DNA from: Erysipelotrichaceae bacterium
Lineage (GTDB): Bacteria; Bacillota_I; Bacilli_A; Erysipelotrichales; Erysipelotrichaceae
Assembly (NCBI GenBank): GCA_017454765.1
Contig: JAFTCJ010000009.1
Span: 1-64,000 of the forward strand
Length of the DNA: 64,000 nt
Reading direction: 5' to 3'
The position numbers were made by a program, and so were the translations under genes. This document shows positions 10,509-19,212 of the stretch, one piece after another; position 1 is the first letter of the stretch, and each line of letters begins with the position of its first letter. Below the pieces are notes generated by a model, which did not search any database, was not told where the DNA came from, and worked only from the letters and a program-made list of their open reading frames with translations.

Positions 10509-13500
10509 TCAGTCTTTTTTCAGCCATACGACCGGTCTGAGCGCATGTCTGATTTCCTGCATGGATGAAGCCACAGTCCCGTCTCTGTTCCAGACATACT
10601 CGATCATGTTGGCATCATTGCCGGCAGAACGCAGCCACCAACTGCAGTTTTCATCATCGTCTGTCAGTGCCCCTTTTTCCACGGCATACACTGTCGGCTT
10701 TGTCAGTCTTCCGGAATAATCCGGCATATAGAGATCCAGGTCGGCACTGTCAAACACGAACACTTTATCAGAAGTCTCATACTGCATGAGATCATCCCCT
10801 TCCTCGTATTCATATTCATAAGGGTAAGTATACAGTACCGTTGAAAGAATCTGGCTTTTTTCATTGAAATCTGCCAGGTTATTCAGGAAGATGGAATTCA
10901 GCCAGCCTCTTAATTCACTGTCTCTCCAGCTGGCATCTTTGGTCTCTGCATTATAAACCTGATTATCCAGACCGTATCTGCTGATCAGAAGCATCTTTCC
11001 TTCATCTATGGCCAGCACGGTCCATTCAACCAGTTCTTTTCCGTTGGACTCGTCATTGTCCTGCTCATACGCACCGAACAGGACACTGCTTCCGACTTCT
11101 GCTTCGGCCATCAGTTTATCTTTGATCTGTTTCAGTCTGACCTCACTGTCATCAAACTTTACCTGCGCAAAAATATTTGCCGCACCGATCAGATCGCCCT
11201 GTTTATACAGGCTGTCGGCTTTCATATAGATCGCATTCTTGACCTGATAAGCGGAATCCTTGTAATTGCCGAGCTGCTCGAAAGCAGTCGCTGCTTCATC
11301 ATAGTTTCCGGCTTCCGCCAGAGTCAACGCTTCTTTATACTGATTCATCGGTATCCACAGATACCTGTAGCAGACAACGGCGAATACCATCAGAGAAATC
11401 ACAGCCATCACGATACCGATATTCGGTTTGGGAGGGCCGATCTCTTTCTTCGCCTTTTCTCTTCTTTCCTGTTTCGCTATTTCTTTTTCAAGATTTCTCT
11501 GAGCCTGTTTCTCAAGTTCTTCCTTCTGAGCCGCAAGCCTTCTTTCTTCTTTCCTGGCTTCAGCCTGTTTCTTCTTTTCCTGTTCTCTTGAAAGATATTC
11601 GGCTCTTATTTGTTCCTCTTTGCGTTTTCTGTCCCTTTCAACTTCTTTCAGTTCTCTCTGGGCAGCTTCTCTCGCTTCCTTCTCTGCCCTTCTCTTTTCC
11701 TGGCTCTTTTCCTTGAGAAGCGAATTATAAAGCGAACGGACTTCTCTGTCTTTGTTTCTGATAAATGAGCGATATTCTTTGGCAATAAAATCTCTGTTTT
11801 CCTGATCTTCCTTCTGGGCATCCTGGATCCTGATATCATAGGTTCTTAACAAATCGGAAATATAATCCCTGACTCTGGCAGAACCGTTCTGTTTCAGCCA
11901 GTTCAGGGAAGGATTGAGATCCAGTTCATTGATGATCTGTTTCTTCTCATCGACCATGAAACTCAGATGAGAATCATAGGATCTGTTGAAACTGTATTTC
12001 TCTTTGATTTCGTCTGTTTCCAGGACATCGGGAATACGGCACTTCTCGGCAATCTCTTCGATGTGATTTCTGAATTCATCTTCGACTTCAAGCGTTTCAA
12101 AAGAATTCTCATGATAGAGATTTTTATAATAATTGAACAGCTGATCGATATCCGTGGTCTCTGTTTCCGCCATCAGCAGATTCAGATGCGCGTTCTCATT
12201 GTCCGGATCGATATCCAGATAGGAAATAAACTTCTCTTTTGCCTGATTGAAGAGCTTCTTTTCCAGGAACTCATCGCCCTGGGTATAAAGTTCTTCCAAT
12301 CTGTCTTTTTCTTTTTCGTAACGCAGAGACTTCAGTTTCTCTTTTGCCTTTTCCAGGTAATCTCTGTTATCCTTGTATTCCTTATCTGCTTCCAGTTTTC
12401 TGACCAGTACTTCCAGTTCTTCGATCTCGTTTGCGACAAAGAAATCAGAAACGTTTTCCTTGTACCTTACTTCGAGATCTTCGTTTCTCTCTTTCAGTTT
12501 CTCCTCATAGATCTTCTCGATCGTGCGGTCGGTCTCCTGCAGATAAATCCCGTAGATATGTTCAATGGATTTACATTGTTTCTCATCTGCCTCTTTTGAC
12601 TGTCTGATTCTTTCGTCATAGGCCCCGTAGATCTGATCGATCAGCTTTGTAACTTCGCTGTCCTTGTACTTATCAATCTTGGTCAGAAGCGGATTGAGGC
12701 TGAACTCTTCTTCCAGCTGCTTTTTCTGTTCTTTTCTTGAAGTAGTGAAAGACTCATAAGAACGGTCGAAATTGTAATATCTGCGGATCGTTTCTTTTTC
12801 AAAATAACCAGGCAGATAATACCTGTCGGCGGTCTTTTCAATATGATCGCGGTCGATCTGACAGCCTTCCAGTTGTTCGCCCAGATCCTCTGAGTAAAGA
12901 TTCTGATAATACCTGATCAGACTCTCATAATCCCTGGTACCGGTCTCGATCATCAGAATGCCCAGATAGGCATGCGGATTGTTTTCATCCAGACTTAATA
13001 CTTTATCAAAGCTCTTTGCCGCAAGATCTTTGTTTCCCGCAAGCAGATAAGAGCGTCCGGCGATCAGTGTTGTCTCGATCTCCTGTTGCAGCTGCAGACT
13101 GTTTTCTTTTTCCCTGATTTCATCGATCCGGTTCTGACACAAAGTAATATAGCGTTCGCTGTCCTTGTAGTCTTCCAGTACTTTCAGTCTGTCAATCAGA
13201 TCATTCAGATCCTCTTCGGAACTGACGGTGTTATAGGAACGGATGATATCCTTGTATTCTTCCTCTTTCTGATTGACTGCATCATTGTAAAGTTTCTTGA
13301 TCTGCGCATAGACCTTGAACAGATGGCGCTGGTACTCGCTCTTGATCTTTTCGGTGTTGAGCTCGTCTTCTTCCTCAGCCTTAAGTGTCCTCTGATGATA
13401 GGTATCATAAAGATCATTGATCCTGTTCTGGATATCTCTGGAACCATGTTCCTTCAGCCAGACAAAAATCGGATTGGCTTGTGTTTCCTCAACGATCTGA

Positions 13501-14666
13501 CTTTCCTGTCTGACACGGTTGTTCAGAGAAGACTGGTAAGTTCTTTCGAAAAGATACTTCTCCCGTATCGTCTCCTTCTCCAGAAACTCCGGCAGATAAT
13601 ACTTTTCGCACATTTCATCAATGTGCTTTAAGTCTTCTTCGATCGCTTCAAACGATTCTTTCTTATCCTCTGAGTACAGATTCTTGTAGTACTCAAAAAG
13701 CTCATCCAGATCCGTCGTCTTGGTCTGAGACATCAGGATGCCGGCATAGGCTTCTTCGCTGTTTGGATCCAATGATACAACTTTCGCAAAACCGTCATAA
13801 GCTTCGCCGTAATTTTTCTTCAGAAGGCAGTTGCGGGCAGAATCGATTGCTTCTTCGATACTCTTTCTCAATGAAGCATCCTCATCCTGCTTCTTGAGAT
13901 CTTCGATCTTTTTTTCACACAAGGAGATGTATCTCTTTGACTGCTTGTAATCATTGAACGATTCAAAACGGATGATCAGATCTTTGAGTTCCTGTTTATC
14001 ATCGCTTTCCTCATACTGACTGATTAAAGAACGATAATCACTGTCCTTTTGATTCCTGGCTTTTTTGGCCAGATCCTTGACCTTGGTATAAGCCTGATAC
14101 AGGAAACGCTGATACTCGTTTTTTGTTTTTTCTTCGTTATATCTTTCATCACTCTCTGCCTGATCGATCCTGTCATCATAAGCTCTGATGATCTCGCCGA
14201 TCTCACTGAAACCTCTTGTCTTCAGCCAGGAAAGATCCTCATCCTCATCGATCAGTTTCTGGATCTTCTCTTTCTGTTTCTGACGGCACGCTAAACAAGA
14301 CTGGTAAGTCAAGTCGAAATCATAAGCTTTTCTGATCTCGTCTTCTTCCAGATAACCGGGAATATATGATTTTTCGATCGCCTCTTCGACATGGGAATCT
14401 TCTGTTTCCGTTACCGGCTTGGCTTCGTACTCCGGTTTGGAATAAAGATCCTGATAATAAACGATCAGTTCATCCTCGCTTCTGATGCTGTTTTTAGCCA
14501 TCAGACTCGCGATATGATAATCCTTGTTGTCGGGTTCCTCTTCCAGAAGCTTCTTATAAAACTGCTGGGCCGCAAAAAAATAACCTGATTTGAGAAAATC
14601 AGCTGCCTGCTGTTTCAGCTGTTCCTGATCCTGATTGATGATCAGGATATCTTGTTTATCCCCCAT
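10509..14666 (-). CDS. Four-repeat helical membrane protein with DUF6273-like C-terminal domain
   Basis: I start it at the ATG at 14666 (GGGA just upstream) rather than a TTG 24 bases earlier, giving 1385 residues. There is no signal peptide. Numbered from the TTG frame, four ~258-residue units carry the anchor YY(K/Q)(N/D)LYS at ~78, 334, 594 and 854. Each has a TPR-like helix pair (AxxxFxKVLxLDPxNxxAYxGILM), the anchor, a Y-(L/I)-P-x-(F/Y)-(L/F)-E-x-(E/D)-x-I-R motif, then long charged helices. A Lys/Glu-rich coiled coil (~980-1085) leads into one membrane segment (~1091-1112), two more TPR-like helices and a C-terminal ~190-residue domain with W-x-x-L...LLIS(R/K)YGLD...W-R-x-S-x-L-R-x-WLN, typical of DUF6273. 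Topology: large cytoplasmic part, external DUF6273. Function unknown; co-directional with the ligase-like gene. Confidence 0.75.
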   Translation of the reverse strand: MGDKQDILIINQDQEQLKQQAADFLKSGYFFAAQQFYKKLLEEEPDNKDYHIASLMAKNSIRSEDELIVYYQDLYSKPEYEAKPVTETEDSHVEEAIEKSYIPGYLEEDEIRKAYDFDLTYQSCLACRQKQKEKIQKLIDEDEDLSWLKTRGFSEIGEIIRAYDDRIDQAESDERYNEEKTKNEYQRFLYQAYTKVKDLAKKARNQKDSDYRSLISQYEESDDKQELKDLIIRFESFNDYKQSKRYISLCEKKIEDLKKQDEDASLRKSIEEAIDSARNCLLKKNYGEAYDGFAKVVSLDPNSEEAYAGILMSQTKTTDLDELFEYYKNLYSEDKKESFEAIEEDLKHIDEMCEKYYLPEFLEKETIREKYLFERTYQSSLNNRVRQESQIVEETQANPIFVWLKEHGSRDIQNRINDLYDTYHQRTLKAEEEDELNTEKIKSEYQRHLFKVYAQIKKLYNDAVNQKEEEYKDIIRSYNTVSSEEDLNDLIDRLKVLEDYKDSERYITLCQNRIDEIREKENSLQLQQEIETTLIAGRSYLLAGNKDLAAKSFDKVLSLDENNPHAYLGILMIETGTRDYESLIRYYQNLYSEDLGEQLEGCQIDRDHIEKTADRYYLPGYFEKETIRRYYNFDRSYESFTTSRKEQKKQLEEEFSLNPLLTKIDKYKDSEVTKLIDQIYGAYDERIRQSKEADEKQCKSIEHIYGIYLQETDRTIEKIYEEKLKERNEDLEVRYKENVSDFFVANEIEELEVLVRKLEADKEYKDNRDYLEKAKEKLKSLRYEKEKDRLEELYTQGDEFLEKKLFNQAKEKFISYLDIDPDNENAHLNLLMAETETTDIDQLFNYYKNLYHENSFETLEVEDEFRNHIEEIAEKCRIPDVLETDEIKEKYSFNRSYDSHLSFMVDEKKQIINELDLNPSLNWLKQNGSARVRDYISDLLRTYDIRIQDAQKEDQENRDFIAKEYRSFIRNKDREVRSLYNSLLKEKSQEKRRAEKEAREAAQRELKEVERDRKRKEEQIRAEYLSREQEKKKQAEARKEERRLAAQKEELEKQAQRNLEKEIAKQERREKAKKEIGPPKPNIGIVMAVISLMVFAVVCYRYLWIPMNQYKEALTLAEAGNYDEAATAFEQLGNYKDSAYQVKNAIYMKADSLYKQGDLIGAANIFAQVKFDDSEVRLKQIKDKLMAEAEVGSSVLFGAYEQDNDESNGKELVEWTVLAIDEGKMLLISRYGLDNQVYNAETKDASWRDSELRGWLNSIFLNNLADFNEKSQILSTVLYTYPYEYEYEEGDDLMQYETSDKVFVFDSADLDLYMPDYSGRLTKPTVYAVEKGALTDDDENCSWWLRSAGNDANMIEYVWNRDGTVASSMQEIRHALRPVVWLKKD

Positions 14667-14784
14667 TGATTCCCGCTTAAAACACAACAAAAAATGTGTT
14701 GTTCTACATCTATAAGTATAAACTAAATTTTCTAAAGATAGCTATGATTGAATCAGAAACAATACCTGTCTTTGTCCTGTTTTC

Positions 14785-14810
14785 TGTTAGAATCAAGCTA
14801 TACAGGAGGA
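14785..14810 (+). promoter_or_regulatory. Extended -10 promoter and strong RBS of adenine deaminase
   Basis: TGTTAGAAT at 14785-14793 is an extended -10 (TGn plus TAGAAT). AGGAGG at 14804-14809 is an ideal ribosome binding site 6 bases before the ATG at 14816, which decides the start. Confidence 0.55.
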
Positions 14811-14815
14811 GTCAG

Positions 14816-16561
14816 ATGATGAAACAGGACCTCAGGCACGCAGATACAGTGATCAGAAACGTCAGCGTCTTCAACAGTTATTTCAGAAAATTCATCCATG
14901 CGGATGTATACATCAAAGACGGGAAGTTCCTCTACATCGATCAGAAAGGCTCTGATCAGATCTCGTATGACGAAGAGACCGACGGCAAAGGCCGCTACAT
15001 GATCCCGGGTCTCATCGACATCCACATGCATATCGAAAGCTCTCTGGTCACGCCTGAAGCCTTCTGCAGCTACACCGCCCGCAACGGTCTGACAACGATC
15101 GTTTCGGAACCCCATGAGATCGCCAATGTCTGCGGCAAAGAAGGGATCGAAGCCATGATCGCTTCCGGACAACGTTCTCCCTATGACTGCTTCTATGCCA
15201 TCCCCAGCAATGTCCCGATCATGAACAGGGACTATGAGACCAGCGGCGGAGCCATCAGCTGCGAAGACATGCTGGAACTGAAAGAAAAAGAAGGTATCAT
15301 CTGTCTGGGAGAAGTGATGAACTTCAGGGAGATCATTGAAGAAAACGACTCCGAAGTCGGAAAGTTCATCGGCCTGATCCATGACAGAGAACCGAACTAT
15401 CCTCTGGAAGGACACTGTCCGGCACTGAAAGACTTCGATCTGGCGAGGTTCCTTTATCTGGGGATACAGAGTGACCACTGCATCCATGATCTTGAAGAAC
15501 TCAAACAGCGCTTTGAAAACGGCATGTTCATGGAACTACAGGACTCCATGGTGACAAAAGAAGTGATCGATTTTGTTTGTCAAAACAATCTCTATGAGTA
15601 TTTCAGTTTTGTTACCGATGATACCTTCCCCGATATCCTTTGTCACAAGGGGCACGTCGATGCGATCATGCGCAAAGCGATCTCCCTGGGAATGAGGCCG
15701 GAAGACGCCATCTACTGCACCACCTATACGCCCGCCAGAAGGATGAACGTGACTGACCGCGGCGTCATCGCTCCGGGCAGACTGGCAGACTTCGTGCTGC
15801 TGGACGATCTTGATTCCCTTCATATCGTCGGTACCTACAAAAAAGGAAAGTGTATCTTTGATACCGATACACCATCTGAAGATAAATCAGAATATTCACT
15901 GGGAGGTCTCTTTGAAGATACGGTGCACGCTCATAAGATGACAGCGGAAGATTTCAGAGTTCCTGTCAAAGGAAAAGACAGGATCGTCAACGTACGTGTC
16001 ATGCAAGTCAATCCGACAGGCAGCAGGACAGATGAAGTCTTTGTCAGGATGGAGATCAAAGACGGTGAACTGCTCTGGAAGAACAGCGGATGCCAACTTG
16101 CTGCAGTCATCGAAAGACATGGCAGAGACAATCATGTCGCCTTCGGATTCACCTGCGGCTCTGCATTGAAACAGGGTGCCTGTGCCTCCAGCTATTCCCA
16201 TGATTCCCATGACCTGATCGTATTGGGAAATGATGAAGAAGACATGGCGCTGGCAGTCAACAGGATCATCGATCTGCAGGGAGGGATCATAGTCACACTG
16301 AACAAAGAAATCACAGCCGAGATCGCCCTTCCGATCGCCGGACTGCTCAGTAAGAAATCGGTCGAAGATACTGCGAAGGATTTTGAAAAAGTCCGTCAGG
16401 CATTCGGGAGTCAGGGCTATGATCATGACAACAACATCATGAACTTCTGTCTGCTCTCACTGACCTGTATTCCGGTTTTGAAATTGACTGACAGAGGCTA
16501 TCTGAATACAGAGACCTTTGTCAAGCTGCCTCTGTATGAGGAAATCGATTCAAAGCAATAA
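14816..16561 (+). CDS. ade: Adenine deaminase
   Basis: This amidohydrolase hydrolyses adenine to hypoxanthine and ammonia in purine salvage. The 581-residue product matches the family length (~577 in Bacillus subtilis). Visible motifs are the metal-binding IDIHMHIESS (HxH), SEPHEIANVCG, the histidines in EGHCPAL and SDHCIHD, TTYTPARRMN, and the C-terminal ade-specific domain with GGIIV and LPIAGL. The start is the ATG 6 bases after AGGAGG; an upstream in-frame extension of 40 residues is not needed. It is a single gene with its own promoter and terminator, divergent from the repeat protein to the left. Confidence 0.95.
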   Translation: MMKQDLRHADTVIRNVSVFNSYFRKFIHADVYIKDGKFLYIDQKGSDQISYDEETDGKGRYMIPGLIDIHMHIESSLVTPEAFCSYTARNGLTTIVSEPHEIANVCGKEGIEAMIASGQRSPYDCFYAIPSNVPIMNRDYETSGGAISCEDMLELKEKEGIICLGEVMNFREIIEENDSEVGKFIGLIHDREPNYPLEGHCPALKDFDLARFLYLGIQSDHCIHDLEELKQRFENGMFMELQDSMVTKEVIDFVCQNNLYEYFSFVTDDTFPDILCHKGHVDAIMRKAISLGMRPEDAIYCTTYTPARRMNVTDRGVIAPGRLADFVLLDDLDSLHIVGTYKKGKCIFDTDTPSEDKSEYSLGGLFEDTVHAHKMTAEDFRVPVKGKDRIVNVRVMQVNPTGSRTDEVFVRMEIKDGELLWKNSGCQLAAVIERHGRDNHVAFGFTCGSALKQGACASSYSHDSHDLIVLGNDEEDMALAVNRIIDLQGGIIVTLNKEITAEIALPIAGLLSKKSVEDTAKDFEKVRQAFGSQGYDHDNNIMNFCLLSLTCIPVLKLTDRGYLNTETFVKLPLYEEIDSKQ

Positions 16562-16591
16562 AAAGCATCCTTTCAAGGACGCGAACGGATC

Positions 16592-16620
16592 AACCATTTC
16601 AGAAAATGAAATGGTTTTTT
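16592..16620 (+). terminator. Terminator of ade
   Basis: A 9-bp stem AACCATTTC/GAAATGGTT with a 7-base loop is followed by a T run; the end of the T run overlaps the stop codon of the convergent EamA gene. Confidence 0.85.
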
Positions 16621-17458
16621 ACTGATCTCTGATGATCGGAAACAGAGAAAGGATGATCAGGATACAGCCGATGATGCTTCTGGGAAGCAGGTCATAATGA
16701 TAAAGGAATGTGCTGACTAACAGCGAAGTGATCGGCTCCAGTGTCGAGATAAAAGCCGCATCGGCACTTCCCAAGATCCTGATGCCGACCGTCAGTGTAA
16801 TGCTTCCTGAAATCAGGATGACTCCCGAGAGCAGCATCCAGAAGATCTGATCGGCTTTGAAATGGATCATCTGCAGATTTGAATAATCAAACGCCAGCGA
16901 GAAAAGGAAAGAAAAAAGAAAGATATAGAAATTCTTCAGGAATGTATCATGCTTTGAAATGACACCGCGGTCGATGACTGTCAGATTGACCGCATAGGCA
17001 AAAGCGGAGATCAGTGCATATACGACACCTTTGAGACTGTATGCCGCACCGGGATCGCTCAGGAAAAACAGACCGCCGGCAGAAAGGATGATCGCCACCT
17101 TCCTGCTGAAGTAAAGTTTTTCCTTGAAAAACAATACCGCACCCAGACAGATCAGTACCGGATAAATGAAGTGGATCATTGTCACCAGTCCCACCGGCAT
17201 CTTTGTATAAGCCAGATTCAGACAATAGTCCGTCACAAAGATACAGACTCCGGATAATAGATAAGTCAGCAACTCTTTTCCTGTAATCTTTAAACTGACG
17301 CGTCTCAACAGGCAAAAGAAAAAACTGCCCAGCAGGCAGACACTGTTGCATACCAGCAGTACGCTCAGCGGATCAGCACCATTCAGGATGGCCTTGTTCT
17401 GAACGGAAGGCAGTATGCCGAATAACAGTGATGAGATGATCACATAAAGAAAACCCAT
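16619..17458 (-). CDS. EamA/DMT-family permease
   Basis: The 279-residue protein has ten hydrophobic helices arranged as two five-helix EamA repeats (MGFLYVIISSLLFG...; SLKGVVYALISAFAYAVN...). Conserved drug/metabolite transporter features include EPITSLL near the end of helix 9 and the IHFIYP segment in repeat one. It probably exports or imports a small metabolite across the cytoplasmic membrane. There is no good ribosome binding site: a terminator hairpin ends 15 bases upstream of the ATG, so expression may rely on readthrough from the BtpA operon. Substrate unknown. Confidence 0.85.
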   Translation of the reverse strand: MGFLYVIISSLLFGILPSVQNKAILNGADPLSVLLVCNSVCLLGSFFFCLLRRVSLKITGKELLTYLLSGVCIFVTDYCLNLAYTKMPVGLVTMIHFIYPVLICLGAVLFFKEKLYFSRKVAIILSAGGLFFLSDPGAAYSLKGVVYALISAFAYAVNLTVIDRGVISKHDTFLKNFYIFLFSFLFSLAFDYSNLQMIHFKADQIFWMLLSGVILISGSITLTVGIRILGSADAAFISTLEPITSLLVSTFLYHYDLLPRSIIGCILIILSLFPIIRDQ

Positions 17459-17472
17459 AATAAAAAAGAGGA

Positions 17473-17503
17473 ACAGGAAAGATCATTTAACGATCTTTCC
17501 TGT
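17473..17503 (-). terminator. Terminator closing the BtpA/epimerase operon
   Basis: A 12-bp stem ACAGGAAAGATC/GATCTTTCCTGT with a 7-base loop is followed on the minus strand by TCCTCTTTTTT. It separates the Sgc-like operon from the EamA gene. Confidence 0.8.
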
Positions 17504-17527
17504 AATAAATCTAATAAATCGAATCAA

Positions 17528-18361
17528 TTATAAAGTCTTCCTGTACTCCTTGACAACATCCATGAATTCCTTGACTCTGTTGTAGTCAACGACATTCTCG
17601 AACTTGCCGTCAACCTTGAAAGTGGTAGCACAGACAGCACCGTCGGAAGCAGACAGCTGTCTGACGATATTGTCTTTGTTGCAGCCGGTATTGCAGAAGA
17701 TCGGCGTCTTTGTCGTAGCCTTCTTGACCTTGGTCAGAACCTGAGTATCGGTCTCTGAGCCTGCTGTCAGTCCGGATACACAGATGGCATCGGGCTTGCA
17801 GTTGAACTCTGTCGTCTTGGCGATCTGGGCGATATCCCTGTCTGCCAGATAGACGGCAGCTTCCGGTACGATGTTGTACAGCATCTTGATATGATCGGCA
17901 CCGATTCTGTGTCTGTGTCTGGCTGTCTCACCGGAGTTGGTATTCCAGATACCGAAGTCCGATGCGTAGACTCCGGAAATGATCTCTCTGATGAACTGTC
18001 CGCCTGTTGCCTTTGCGACATCCAGTGACGATACCGGATCCCACAGACAGTTGACACCGTAAGGAACACTCACTTCTTTACTGACTCTGCCGATGACATA
18101 CGCCATCGCTGCCAGAGTGATGGGCTCCATCTTGGTCAGATAAGGAAGTGAATATTCGTTGGAGAACATGATGCCGTCAACACCGCCGTCCTGTAAGGCT
18201 TTGACATCCTTCAAAGCTCTCTCCACGACGGCTTCCATGCCTTTTTCCTCATCATAGTAAGGATCACCAGGCAGCGGAAGAAGATGACACATCGCAATGA
18301 TCGGCTTCTTCACATGGAACATTTCTTCCAGCCAGTTACTTGTATCAGCAAAAAAATCCAT
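17528..18361 (-). CDS. BtpA/SgcQ-family TIM-barrel protein (paralog 1)
   Basis: The 277-residue protein belongs to the BtpA/SgcQ family: MCHLLPLPGDPYY near the N-terminus, ALQDGGVDGIMFSNEYSLPY, VPYGVNCLWDP, GQFIREIISGVYASDFG, CVSGLTAG and a terminal NxxCNKDNI block. The family has a TIM-barrel fold; in enteric Sgc operons the SgcQ member sits with galactitol-like PTS genes, and its exact reaction is not established to my knowledge. This copy is clearly diverged from paralogs 2 and 3: it has a longer N-terminus and NTGCN where they have SNGVK. It is the last gene of the operon, 12 bases after the 65-residue protein. Confidence 0.85.
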   Translation of the reverse strand: MDFFADTSNWLEEMFHVKKPIIAMCHLLPLPGDPYYDEEKGMEAVVERALKDVKALQDGGVDGIMFSNEYSLPYLTKMEPITLAAMAYVIGRVSKEVSVPYGVNCLWDPVSSLDVAKATGGQFIREIISGVYASDFGIWNTNSGETARHRHRIGADHIKMLYNIVPEAAVYLADRDIAQIAKTTEFNCKPDAICVSGLTAGSETDTQVLTKVKKATTKTPIFCNTGCNKDNIVRQLSASDGAVCATTFKVDGKFENVVDYNRVKEFMDVVKEYRKTL

Positions 18362-18373
18362 ATTCTATCCCTC

Positions 18374-18571
18374 CTACCAGACGCTCTTGACCATAAAACC
18401 ATTATCATCCACTTTCAGCATGATAACGGTCTGCTGGTTCCTGGCGTTGTAAATCCATAAAGCCTTGGCCTTCTCATTGTACTCCCAATGATCGACCTCA
18501 AAATCAGGATCATTCTTACAGGCATCCACGAGTTCTTCAATCGTTTTTGTTGTAAAACCTCTGTCTAACAT
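18374..18571 (-). CDS. Small conserved-looking cytoplasmic protein of the Sgc-like operon, unknown function
   Basis: The 65-residue ORF is supported by a good ribosome binding site (GAGGTG, 6 bases before ATG) and tight spacing: 14 bases after the epimerase and 12 before BtpA paralog 1. It has no membrane segment or Cys/His cluster. It predicts as a helix (TIEELVDACKN) followed by three or four strands (DHWEYNEKAKALWIYN, QTVIMLKVDDN, GFMVKSVW), a small alpha/beta fold. I do not recognise the family. Position suggests a partner or regulator of the epimerase/BtpA enzymes. Confidence 0.65.
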   Translation of the reverse strand: MLDRGFTTKTIEELVDACKNDPDFEVDHWEYNEKAKALWIYNARNQQTVIMLKVDDNGFMVKSVW

Positions 18572-18585
18572 CTTTCACCTCAATT

Positions 18586-19212
18586 CTACTGACAATACTG
18601 TCTGACTGCCAGTTCTTTATCATTGAATACTCCTCTGCCGATAACGGCACAGTAGATCTTTGAATCCTTCAGTCTCTGATAAGTCTCATAATTGACACAG
18701 CCGTCGATCCAGATCTTCTTGCTTTCATCTTCGGCCAGCTTCAGGGCAAATTCTTCCATTTCCGGCATATAGTTCTGCTCTATATCCCAATGCGCTGTCG
18801 TATTGACCAGTATGTAATCGGTGATACCGATCAGTTCATCCAGATCATCACGCATCAGATCCTCATCACAGAGATTGACACCGACTCTGACACCTACATT
18901 CCTGAACTTCTCTATAACATCTAAAGCATCAGACAGATGCGAGACCTGAACGAATGTGACATCGCAATTGCATGTCAGGACATCATCCAGATAATCCAGA
19001 GGATTGAGCACCTCCAGATGCATCGTCTTTTCTTTACTGGAAGAAATACGACAGATGCCCTTCGCCATCTTCATACCGAAGGAGATGCCGCCCACGACGA
19101 CACCGTCTTCGATATCGATGTGGATGTTGTCAAAATATGTATCAATGTACTTTACTTCATCTGCTACGTGCAAGACATCGGCTGAAGCAATGGACGGTGA
19201 TACCAGCATCAT
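18586..19212 (-). CDS. Ribulose-phosphate 3-epimerase family protein (SgcE/AlsE-like)
   Basis: The 208-residue product has the family's landmarks: SPSIASAD at the N-terminus, HIDIEDG (metal His and catalytic Asp), HLEV (second metal His), a conserved VNTT region, IDGCVN (catalytic Asp; usual GG is GC here) and GRGVFN. The family epimerises ketopentose or ketohexose phosphates at C3. In this PTS/BtpA context a role like SgcE or AlsE on a PTS-derived sugar phosphate is more likely than the pentose phosphate pathway. The start overlaps the BtpA2 stop by 4 bases, indicating translational coupling. Confidence 0.8.
   Translation of the reverse strand: MMLVSPSIASADVLHVADEVKYIDTYFDNIHIDIEDGVVVGGISFGMKMAKGICRISSSKEKTMHLEVLNPLDYLDDVLTCNCDVTFVQVSHLSDALDVIEKFRNVGVRVGVNLCDEDLMRDDLDELIGITDYILVNTTAHWDIEQNYMPEMEEFALKLAEDESKKIWIDGCVNYETYQRLKDSKIYCAVIGRGVFNDKELAVRQYCQ

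Noticed and set aside
11967-14294. Long plus-strand frames with many Leu/Phe/Ile residues opposite the repeat protein
   Set aside because: They are antisense shadows of a Lys/Glu-rich coding strand, with hydrophobic composition expected from that and no start signals.
14672-14704. Inverted repeat AACACA/TGTGTT upstream of the repeat protein
   Set aside because: Only six pairs with an A-rich loop and no T run; insufficient for a terminator or operator call.
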